From Protonemura montana (lineage: Eukaryota > Arthropoda > Insecta > Plecoptera > Nemouridae): a stretch of DNA of 64,000 nt. The first letter of the stretch is position 1, and each line of letters opens with the position of its first letter. Below the pieces are notes generated by a model that saw only the letters and a program-made list of their open reading frames with translations, was not told the DNA's origin and searched no databases. The DNA lies in contig OX387602.1 of NCBI GenBank assembly GCA_947568835.1, forward strand, positions 3,876,570-3,940,569. The letters are read 5' to 3'. Positions 39,422 through 50,700 of the stretch are shown here, piece by piece. The position numbers and the translations under genes were made by a program.

Positions 39422-39888
39422 TTTGAAACTTAACTTTTTAAGGCTCTGAAAGCGATAACTGCAATCGTAATATATGTAGATTGTGAAGAAACTCAGGCCA
39501 AAATAAGGGGCGTAAAAAACTGCGAGCGCCGAACTGTCGTCCGTTCTGCGGCTGCCGATTATTAATCAGCAACGTGACACCACTGCGGTCGATCACCAAA
39601 GATGGTGGAAGTGTTTAAAAAAGCGCGCCTTTGCATCAAATAGCAACCGAAAACCTAAATTTATCAATTTCATTCTATGCTTGAAAAACGCCTGACCTAT
39701 CCAACTGTCAAAGTTCATGTTAGTTTATGATATCCTCCTTAACTTGATAATAATACTTAAAACTGTGTCTACTTGCAATGCTAAGATCATCTAAGGTCAA
39801 TTTATCAAAAGCTCTCAGCGTCTTTGCTCTCGGTCTGAATCTTAGAAGTCAATTACAGTGCGAGCTAGCAAAGCAGAAGTCGCTCGCC
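39422..39888. promoter_or_regulatory. Shared divergent promoter, TXNDC5-like / PLBD copy A
   Basis: The start codons at 39421 (-) and 39889 (+) are 467 bp apart with no other gene between, so both promoters must lie here. The middle (39505-39610) is GC-richer and contains GCCGAACTGTCGTCCG-type sequence and CAAAGATGGTGG. No TATA box is apparent for either side. An in-frame upstream ATG for PLBD exists at 39778, but the hydrophobic signal peptide favours 39889. Confidence 0.55.
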
Positions 39889-42405
39889 ATGACAAACCAC
39901 AAATTGCTAGTAATTTCAATATTTCTTTGCACATTGCACTCCGTGTGTGTCCAGGCTACCATAAAAAATAAGCTAGCATTCGTGAAGAAAGATGCCAGTT
40001 TTTTGGATGGATTTAAGATCATCACGTTCAATACTTTAAGCACAAAAGCAGAAAATAATCGAATTCCCAAAGATGCCATCGTTCGGGGCAAGTACGAAAA
40101 TATGATCAACAAAACTGGGTACGTCATTACTGTAACGAACTTTTTAGTTATTGAACTTATTGATGGTGAATAGCATAACGTACCACTAATAATCTTCCAG
40201 CTGGGGATTTCTGGAACTGGAAACGAATGTGAACTACGCAGACGACGACCAGGCCTTTTCTGCGGGACTGCTTGAGGGTTATCTTACGAACGAACTCATC
40301 TACATGCATTGGTTCAACACTGTCAAAGATTTCTGCTTAGACAAGCAGCCCGTGTGTACAAAGATCAAAGCCTACATCAAAACAAACCAAGATTGGATCA
40401 ATCAGATGATTGCTAATTCAAGTTCAAGCGATGCATATTGGTATCAGGTAACTGTGAATCTGTGAAAATGTTTTGACCGAATGAAGCTAATAAAGAAATC
40501 CCTCATTTCTCCGTGCAATACTCTGTATTGGTTTAAGGCTCTCGTCATTGTTGACATAAAGTCACAGGTAAAATAGACGATATCGTGATCATTATTCTCG
40601 TTCCTTTTGTCATAGGTGAGACTGTTTTATAAGCAGCTCGAAGGGCTAGCTGCCGGCTACTCTCGTGGTAACAAGAATGCCGGCCATGCGCTGAGTTTCT
40701 CAGACCTCTTGTGGCTGAATCTGGATGGGGATCTGGAAGACTTGTCAGCGGCGTTCGAAGAGCCGGGAGCCAATCTCGCCAAGGGAGGCAAAGTCCTGGG
40801 CTCCGGCTCCTGCTCAGCGCTGATTAAGCTGCTTCCCGACGCCTCCGATATCTTCGTCTCGCATGTCACGTGGTCGGGGTATTGACACCGCACCTCTGTC
40901 TGGACCGCAGTTTTCTCGGGTCTCTCTGACTCATCAGAAATGCGGAATCGTCAAGTAACAAGCTGCAATTGCCAGTGGAAATATGACACAGTTTTATTTT
41001 CATTATAGGTACAACACCATGCTCCGTATTCAAAAGAAATATATCCTGCCGTTTCGTAAAAGTGCAAACTCGATGGACCTCATTCCTGGCAAAGCGATGT
41101 CATTTTCTTCATTTCCCGGTGGTATACAATCGGGGGACGATTTCTTCTTGATTTCCTCTGGTCTGGTGACGCTTGAGACCACCATCGGGAATAGCAACGC
41201 TTCGCGCTGGGCATTTGTGAAGCCTGTAGGACAGGTGGGTGGGTACATTGCTCTTTGTGCCCTTGAATGGCTCTCGGTGAGAAAAGTAGGGCCAGACAAG
41301 CCTTTATGCAGACTCTGTAAAGGTTCGTATCCAAGGTCCCCCCACGTCTACGTCGGCTTCCTCGACACGAGCAGTTCGCATTCGTATCACATTGCAAACG
41401 GTCTGACACGATCGCCGGCGGCGACCGAGCTTTTCACATGTAAAGTCGACGAAATGGGGAAACAGTCTTTAAGAGTCTAGTAGTGTCTCAACGGCATAGA
41501 TGTATAGGGGCATGCAGATTTCGTAATTTCATGTTGTAAAATGTGTTGAATATAAGACTTCCACAGACTTACATTCCATAGACAAATGGTGTCCATTCAC
41601 TACCACCAAACACAAGTTATTTAGCCTTAAATATCGCCCTTTGCAGGTGCTCGAGGTGGTCCGCACTATGGTGGCAAACCGTCTCGCCGAAGACGGCAGG
41701 AGCTGGTCCGCAACGTTCGCAGCATTCAACAGCGGCACTTACAACAACCAGTGGATGATCGTCGACTACAAGAAGTTCAAACCCGGCACGGCGCAAGCTA
41801 ATCTCAAAGACGACCTCCTCTGGGTCCTCGAGCAAATACCTGGCCTCATAGTATCAGACGACGTGACCAAAGTCCTTCGTCAGCAATCCTACTGGCCTAG
41901 CTACAACACGCCTTACTTTAAAGAGGTGTTCGAAAAGTCAGGCCAACAAGCGTTCGTCGAGAAATTCGGCGATTGGTTCACTTACGAGCGCACTCCGCGC
42001 GCAAGGATCTTCCGCAGAGACCACGTGAAGGTGCACGACGCGACGTCGATGATGGCGTTGATGCGCTACAACGATTATCGCAACGACCCGCTGTCGCGGT
42101 GCAATTGCACGCCTCCGTACAGCGCCGAGAACGCCATTTCGGCGCGATGTGACATGAACCCAGCCAACGGCACCTACCCCTTCGGCGCGTTGGGGCACCG
42201 ATCGCACGGCGCCACCGATGCCAAGATCACGTCTCACGGCATGTTCATGCGTCTCGAGATGATCGCAGTCTCGGGTCCCGTCTACAACGAATACATGCCG
42301 CCTTTCCAATGGAGCAAGACAGACTTTGGAGAGACTTTGGCGCATGTCGGTCACCCAGACGTTTGGCAGTTTTCACCCGTCATTCATGACTGGGCTTGGG
42401 ACTAA
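39889..42405 (+). CDS. Phospholipase B-like protein, copy A (intact active site)
   Basis: This is a lysosomal or secreted Ntn-hydrolase-fold protein of the PLBD1/PLBD2 family (Drosophila lamina ancestor). Such proteins self-cleave before a Cys that becomes the nucleophile and are thought to act on phospholipids or related amides. Exons: 39889-40118, 40201-40447, 40616-40878, 41009-41234, 41647-42405, giving 574 aa, close to the usual length. MTNHKLLVISIFLCTLHSVC is a clear signal peptide. The cleavage motif GSGSCSALIK puts the nucleophile at Cys225. His242 (+17) and Trp245 (+20) keep the spacing of the mammalian Cys249-His-Trp set. SYNTPYF (Asn409), TPRARIFRR and SAENAISAR also match the family, and the end is VIHDWAWD. 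NKT and NGT are possible N-glycosylation sites. AATAAA signals lie at 42601 and 42618. It pairs with diverged copy B downstream. Confidence 0.95.
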
Positions 42406-44779
42406 TAATGACGACGGCTAGATTTGCTCTACGCACAGGCCTTTGAACTCTACAACGTAGGCTTCAGTTATCTCAGAGATATCTAGGCTCTATTGCTGCA
42501 ACATGCCATTTATACACTGTACAATTTCTAGCGTTATCATGTTAGACTTCCTACGTTTGGTACTGATTGCACCTTATGACGAAACTGCGATTTCTGAGAA
42601 AATAAACACGTAATTGTAATAAAGAGTAAAGACGTTAAAGGTAACTCTCAATCCAGATTGTCTCTGATTCAATCGAACCCCCCTACCACACGCCCTGTCT
42701 GCTATGCCGGGCATTTCCGGTGCTTTGACCGTCACCCCTACCTTGAGCCGGCGCATGGATTTGCCTCTCCTCGTCGGCAACCTCAGACCTCGACCAGGCG
42801 TCTGAGCTGCACGGATTTGCTAGCGTATTAGCACGACATAATCTAGGTCCACGTGCCGCAGCCCAAGACGCGTGCAACGGCATATGAATAACCAAGGCCG
42901 CCGCCACTGAGCGGCGACGGCTGCAGTGGCGACTGCGGCTGAACTTCCCGCACCTAAGCTAGCCAGTGTGATTACCGATCACTCCACTAGCGACCGGCAA
43001 CCCAAGCAGGCGAACGAGCGTGAATAGGACTTAGGAGACAGTCGGAGCCCTTCCTAGGTCTACCAGCCAGTCGAACAAGGGAATGTAGTCGAGTTCAGAC
43101 TATATAGCAGCACCTGTGGAATTCAATGAAATCTGGGTGAGAAAATATTTTTTTTTTAAATAATATTCGTCAGCGTTGCGGAAATGAAAATAATTTACTA
43201 TCTGACACAGAATTGGGATCAGTGGGTTGCTCACCTGTGTGTTTTTTCTTGCGTTTAACGTCTTAGTAATTTATTTTTTATGGCAATGATCAGGCGAAAT
43301 ATTTTTGTGCGATTTGGCTGAGCGCAATACTATTTTGGCAACTTAAAATTAGCCTGTGGGTGTGATGGGACGCGTGCATCATTTACTGGGACTAACATTT
43401 TAAAAAAGACACGTCAGAATTAACGACTTTCCTGCCAGGATACTTTTAAAATCAGCAGCTCTACTTTTTACAAAAAGCGACGTCATCCACGATTTGCTAA
43501 GTGCAAATGTTTTCCGCAATTGACGCTCAACGTTACCATCCGCTTGCTAAGTAACACATTGTGCTCTCTGACCAAAGAACCGAACTAAATTTAGAGAGTA
43601 ATTTATAATGTAATTGTCCTTCGCTGTTGCTCGTACTTGTTATAATGTTGACAAAGTCTGTGTACACTAATTATTGCTAAGAAATTGTTTATTGCGCTGT
43701 GAATCGATTGTTGGCGTTATCTTTTGTCAACCTTTCCATGTATGCACGCTTTACGTACGGCGAATAAAGTACACAGGGATGCTAATATAGTGACCTGGTG
43801 TGTACACAAGTGTGTAGGCAAACTTGCAAAATGATGCGCGGAATCGCGGTTTGCGGATTTATGCATAAAATTGGCTAAATCTGTCTTTTATCTCTAGGAG
43901 CATGCAGCAAACCGTCGTCTGCCTTCAGCCGTAGACTCCACGACCAGCTAGGACCGCGATCCGATGGGGTGAGAGAAGGAAGGTAGTCTTTGGAAAAGCA
44001 CAAATTTCCAAAATTCATCATCTGGCAGTCGGCGCAATTCGAGGAACATTTTGGAGATTCACCGTCATCATCAATCCGAGTGTAATCAAATTTTCAAGTA
44101 AGTACGCTACCATCTTGTTTCTACACGTCTGTTATAATCGCACTTGAAGTAAACATTCTTTTGAAGATGAGTTCAAACGATGCAAGATATATGTCTACCT
44201 ATGGCCCAGCTAATATTGGCGAAGGACGAAGTCCGGGATCTCCCAGTCTCACACTTCCCAGTTCCCGAGTCTAAATTTAGAGTACCTATCTCTTCAAACG
44301 TTTGCAAACTTTGTAGCAATATTACCGTCTGGACGGGTTCAAGATTGGGGGGCTATGGTGATTCCACGCTTTTATAAATTATCTCAAACATTATTGGTGG
44401 TAAATGTAAGCTACTTAGAAAAAAAATCCAGACCGTCCTGAAGTGCATCTGTTTTATTTTACTTTAACAATATTCTACAAAATACTTCCCACTATCAAGT
44501 TCAAAAGTGCACAGTTCAATCAGTTTATCGTAGTTGATGAGCTCTTTAAATTAAAGGGGTGGATCTACCGACCATAGGTCCACCTCATGTACGCAGTTGC
44601 ATGCACTCGCCAACTAATGACGCTGATTTTTACACTTGCATGCAAAGCGTACTTAGTGAAAACTAAGGTGACCATGTATGGCAGGTGATGTCCGTACACG
44701 CGCAAAACGAGGTGGTTCTCTAACATGTTTTCTTTTGTTGGTATTTACAGGCTGAGGGGTTTTGGGGCAGGCAGTCGCC
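42406..44779. other. Spacer between the two PLBD genes
   Basis: After the copy A polyadenylation signals (42601-42606, 42618-42623) comes a GC-rich patch (42660-42960) with short open frames on the - strand that match nothing known, then AT-rich DNA. A possible non-coding exon, 43899-43966 (acceptor tatctctag, donor gtgaga), could belong to the 5' UTR of copy B. The first coding exon of copy B begins after an acceptor ending at 44750, so spliced 5' UTR exons are expected here. Confidence 0.45.
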
Positions 44780-47700
44780 ATGCTGAAGGTGGTAGGGGCC
44801 ACGTGGACGTCGTCGAGGGTTTTTTCTTTGGTGATCGGGGGCATCATCGTGGTCGTCCTCGTTCTCGTCATCGTATGGGAACTGGACCGGTGAGTTGGAT
44901 TCACTAATCACCAGACGCCTGTCACCAAAGTACTCATCTCGAACGCGAATATCGTCTTCACTTGTGAGATACATGCAAAGGGGGGAGCAAAGGCGGCAAG
45001 GGGGGGGGGAGGGTGCAATCATCCCATTGATGCACTCGAAAGTACTTTTGTTTATTAAATCTTAGCTGCTACAAGCATATGGGCACAGAAAATGAATGGC
45101 CTTAACTGACCCAAAATGTCTCGAAGATTGCCTCAAAAATGCCTCAACAATGTATATCTGATGTGTCATACTGTCACAACCCGTATTATTTGGCTGAAAC
45201 GGAGCGCATAGATTTGGTCCAACCCTTGCCCCTCCGCCCAGTTCCTCCCTTCTGACACCACCCCTGTCCTGTGTGATCGCAGTAGACTCTCCCCTGTCTT
45301 AAGACCCCTGACTTGTCGTGTCTGGACCCGACCACGAAGCGCAGTGCGATTTCTAGAGACTGGCAGGTTCATAACAAGGATTTAACTAAGCCAAGCCATT
45401 TTCCTGGTGTTTTTGCGTCATCCACTAACGCAAAGTGATAGCATTTTTACAGCATTGGAGAGCATTGCGCAATGGGTCAACTTCCTACACACATTTCATG
45501 CGCATGGTGCCATCATTGTATTGACGTCGCATATTAGCAGACGATTAAGAAATTGCGCAGTAAATAATTATCTAAAATCGATTTTATCTTAACTATGATG
45601 CATTCATGTTTGATTTACCTGACGTTACTTATTTAATTGAGCTTTTAATTGAATATCAAGTGTATTGCGACCTTGTGCAAAAACAAACTATCAAATTTAT
45701 ATCGACACGTGAAGGAAATCAAACCAAACAGCATACGCTCATGATGGTTTTTAGACTCATGTCTACTTGATTTATCCTTAGCACTAGTTTTAATAAAAAC
45801 TATTTGAAATGGGTTTTGAATGCTAAGTAAAGGGCTAATAAATTTCCCGACGTTTCGCAATATATACTAGTTACTTCTTCAAGGGTAAGAGCAGTCCTGC
45901 TCTTACTGATCTTACTGCTCTTACCCTTGAAGAAGTAACTAGTATATGTTGCGAAACGTCGGGAAATTTAGTAGCCCTTTACTTAGCATTCAAAACCCAT
46001 TTCAAATAGCTTTTTTAGCATACGCTCATAGTTGAATTTGTCAATCCAGAGTAGGTTGTTTTCCGAAATCAGCATAAAGTCTATAGAAGACTCACCAGAT
46101 ACACTTCAATGATATTTGGTCTCTCGATTGAATGTTAGGACAATCATGTTATTGTAGTATCATCGACCTCCCACGGTGGCAAAATCTGCACTAGCGTGTG
46201 TATGTGGTTTGGTGTTCGTGGAAGTTGCTCTCAGTCGAGTTATTCAAGGAGGAAAGTTGGGACGTGCATGCGAGAGTTCGATGCGTGGGTAGAGACTAAC
46301 TAGTCTTCGGCCCGAAGGCAGGGGCTATCTTCACTCCTTTAAAGTCTTTGAGTACCTGACTCACAAAGGCAGTGGCTATCCGCACGCCACTAGAACATTT
46401 GGGTACCTCCAGTGTAGCCTGATGGTAGTAGGTTTACATTATAATCCAATTTAGAGGTGCAGAGAATTTTAAACTTGCCAGGTAGTTTCGACTCAACTCG
46501 ACCATCTTAGCATATACTGTATTTCATCTAAGCTGTGTTGACAACTAACGTACCTACCCAACCAACTCCTCTTGCCGCCAGATAAACACCAGAAATATAA
46601 TTGCAATACATGCAATCTGTAAGTTAGCATATATGACAAAGCAACCTTCTCAATCAATTCTGCCAGTTAACATATGTTAGAGTTAAACACTGAATCCTAC
46701 AAATGCATGGACAAAGGCGCATTGCTAGAATAATTTACAACTTGCTACGGGGAATCTCGGACGGCGCTAACTATTAGCACGGTGCTTGTAGATGCGCGAA
46801 TGCAAAGGAAGTGATGAGGGTTTTCCGGCCGATTAATTCCAGTTTTCCTCATAGTAATTGCAAAGCCTATAAGGGAATGCCACCCACAGGCTTGAAATCA
46901 TACCTCCGGAAAAAGCAAAGTGAACAATTATGCAACATCGTGTTTACCCTTGCAAGATGACGTCACTGCCAATTCCGATCATCTGATGATAATCCCAGCC
47001 AATTATCGAACTGGTGTGCACCAGCTTCTTAGAACTGACCATACACGTAAACATCACCACGCTCAGAGGAAAACCACTTCTTGAAACGCCTTCATAAGCA
47101 AGTAACCTTGGGGCATGAATGGAAAGTGATGGTTGATCTTGATGATTTGCAGATATGAGGAGGATGGTAAATACGCGGCCACTGTTTTCTGGTCGGAGAG
47201 GATCGGCTACCACATCAAGTTTTGGGGAGAAGGGAACGACCTGGAAGACTTGCCCAGAGGCGTGGCCAGAGCCGTGTTCAAACCCGACAACGAAGAGAAT
47301 GGGTGAGGGAATTGATAGATATCAGAAAAAACGTACTAACGCGACCGCATGATATTTTATGTCATAGGAAGTCTCTAAGATTCCGTTTTTAATTTTGTGT
47401 TTGGATATTTTGGTTAAAGACGCTGATATATGAGAAGAATTTTCTTGCATCAGGCAAATTATTGCTTACTCAAGTATTTTTAGGGCGATTGATATAATAC
47501 ATATATCACATCGCTTTTTTTTTACTTATGAGCATTTTTTTTTTTATTATTTGTACAAGTATAAATGGAGATAGTTCATTTCAGTCTAACGTCTAATGCC
47601 GAAAAGCTGAATCTTATCTGCAAAATTAGAAGAAAAAAAACTCAACTAATTACCCTTTAATCCGCTCAGTATCAAAATTCGAGCTCTTTTTAGTAACACC

Positions 47701-50700
47701 AGCGGTTTCAAGAACGTGTAAGAGTTGTTGAAAATTGAGATGGTTTCCTCGACAATCGTGTAACACCTTTGCGGGCGCAGTTGGTCGCAGCTGGAGGTGC
47801 AGACGCAGCCGTCGTACGACGACTCGGTGCAGGCGTATGCAGCCGGCTACCTAGAGGGTTGTTTGTCTTGGCAACTTATCTACCAGCACTGGACCAACAC
47901 GGTGCAGAGCGCCTGCGTGGGTCCTCGACGCGAGGAGTACTGTTTGCGCGTGCGCCGTTTCCTGCGCGATAACACCGACGCAGTGCGTGCAATGGCGGAC
48001 GAGAGGGAACGGGAGGACCCCTACTGGCATCAGGTATTGATAATCACGACCACCAATTGCACTACAAAGTCTTAGATATTATTGACCAATATTCTTCAAA
48101 ACAAATAAATCAAATTAAGAAGATGCTTGGCTCGCTTAAGTTTTTCTCTTTTCTAACCATATGAAATTCAACGTTTCGGTTCAGTTCAGTTCGTTGTGGA
48201 CTAATCCAAAAGCCCCCTGTGTGCCCCTGGCTTTATATCTATATCGCCTGTTCTAGCTTTCAAAATGAACATTTCATTGCAGAGTGTCCAAATGGGGCAC
48301 CCGAGGCAAGAGCTTTTACAAAAGCTAAAAATTATTGAACAGACTGTGTGTGAATCAATCATCAAATCAACCATGAACTGTCTATGACGTTGATAACTTA
48401 AGTCCAAAAATAATACTCGACATTTCTGGGCGAAAAGTCTATTGTTTAGTAAAATTATGTTTTCCATGTCTATTCAGGTCAACCTTTTCTACAAGCAACT
48501 AGACGGAATCATCAACGGCTGGCAATATGGGATGTTCCGAGCGCAGAGTGACCGCTTCACCAACATTCCTGTCGAAGACTTTCTGTGAGTACCCTTTGGA
48601 GTCTCCACACAAAAATGTCTTGCGAAACCAAAAATTCTCTCAACATGCGCCTCTTTCCGTGTCAGGTGGATGAACGTGGCGAGTGAACTTGGCGACTTCG
48701 AGCTGATGTTTGGAGGCACCTACCAAGAAACTACGTCGCCTCTTGCGGTGTCTAACGTCGTCGGTTTGTCTTCGGCTTTCGTCAAGCTTAACGCGGAGAC
48801 AGGAGAACTCTTCGTGGCGCACAACTCAGCGGGACTGTGAGTTTTTCTAGTTGCAAAACACTCGTTGCCTTCCGCTGCCTTTCAAACTGATTGAGAAAGA
48901 GTACTCTGAACATAAAGCCTAGTTAGGAACAGGGAGAATATAAATGTTTTTTGCACGACCCAGGCCAGATTGCTGAGTAATCATGTAAACAGACTGTATC
49001 GGTCGGCCACACTCCCCCCTATAGGCACCCGATTTCCATTGTCTAAACACAAAACGGTATTGGATTCTTATTTTAATTGCAAATACTTGCAATGGGCATA
49101 GTATCTCATTATTATAACCACTAATACCCTTTTAAAAATTGGTGCCCAGCCGATATAACTGACCGGGCCAATAAACAAGGGCCGAGTTCTGTAAGCGTGT
49201 TTAGCTTACCTCTTAGACAGAAAATTACTCAGGGTAGAAAAGTTATGACGTTGCAGACTAGCCGCCGCCCTGTTAGCTGTATGTATGAAATCAAGAAGGC
49301 AGCGATGAGCTGAGATTGCTTTGCTTCCACCCTTGCAGATACAGCTCAATGCTGAAGATGTTGAAACGGTACGAGTTCCACTACCACAAGACTGCCTCGG
49401 AAGACGCTCAAGTCGTGGCAGGAACTTCCATGACTTTCTCGTCATATCCTGGGGCTGTCCACTCGCAGGACGACTTCTACCACGTGACCGGAGATCAAAG
49501 TCACGTGCTGATTGTCACGGGCTCGGCAATGCTCGGCTCCAGTCGGGTGCGGACGAAAATGCATGCCAGCGAGCAGGTAAATTGAAGAATCTTCAAGAAG
49601 AAAACGGTTACAAGAGTAAACAGATTTCAAACTCATTGGCTTTCAGTTCCCGCCATTAATTGGTGGATGGGGATGAAGGGATGTTGAACCTTAGACAAAT
49701 GTACAGGAACAGGTTCTTCGTAGACATTGCCTACCTACCGCTATGACACTTGATTCGGTGTCGGCGATAACCCCATTGCTCCGTGTCGTGCGTGCCTACG
49801 CGACTGACGCACTATACGTGTGTGTCCTAGGTGCTGATGGGGCCCCGTGTGGTCTGCGCCAACCGCCTGGCGCTCGATGGCAAGTCATGGGCGCGCCTGG
49901 AGAATCAAGGCCACGGAGGCACCGGGAACAAGCAGTGGCTAGTGGTGGACCCGTCCCGCATGGACCGTGTCGGACAGAAGGGGCTGCTGACCCTCGTCGA
50001 ACAGCTCCCAGAGAGGTTCCATCCGTCCGACCGCAGCCACTGGCTCTGGAGGCACGGGTACTTCGCAGTCCACGGCTTGCCTTTCCACCATGTAAGAATG
50101 ATCGCCAAAGCGTATGATGGTTTTTAGACTCATGTCTACTTGAAATATAATACGCCAAAGCGTATTCCTCACTGAACCCTTCTGCAGGCTATACAATCTT
50201 TCCAATATGCGTTTGACCAGTAAAATTGCCGACAATACACCCATATTCTTCTCGCAACACATAGTGCAAAGTATTTCTGATACACTGTAGGATGATGGGT
50301 ATGGGTGGCACCAATTTTCAGACTACTGCATTTTTTTCTAACCCAAACCGCATTTCATGCTCAAGACACAGTTTTTCATTAGATCACCGGCAACAGAGCT
50401 CTTGGTCACGTATTTTATAGACGACCACCATGCACTTAACCCGATAAAAAATAGTTAAGATAAGTGGAGGGGTCTTCTTTTAGAATAGTTCGATCATATT
50501 TCCTATCGTCTCTTTCCTGCAGGCTCAGTTCATTGTCATAAGAATCAGAATCACCCAATATTTCTTTCGCCGATTTAATTAGACCGTGTGCTGCAAAGGC
50601 CGGAAGTCAAAACAATTTCACACATTTACTCCATTACTGATTCCTCTGGGGGCACAAACTCGATTAATTGATTGAATAATTAGTGGTGTTTCACGATGCT

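Larger units (their letters stand above)
44890..47152 (+). other. Intron 1 of PLBD copy B
   Basis: This is a 2.3-kb intron between the membrane-anchor exon and the first family-domain exon. It carries a 10-G tract (45000-45009) and the 274-bp insertion with inverted repeat at 45743-46016, described separately. No coding exon is recognised in the rest. Confidence 0.6.

Noticed and set aside
39778..39888. Upstream in-frame ATG at 39778 for PLBD copy A
   Set aside because: It would bury the clear signal peptide 37 residues inside the protein, so 39889 is preferred.
45800..46009. Long inverted repeat as a microRNA precursor
   Set aside because: The 95-bp stem is too long and too perfect, and the target-site duplications show it is part of an inserted element.
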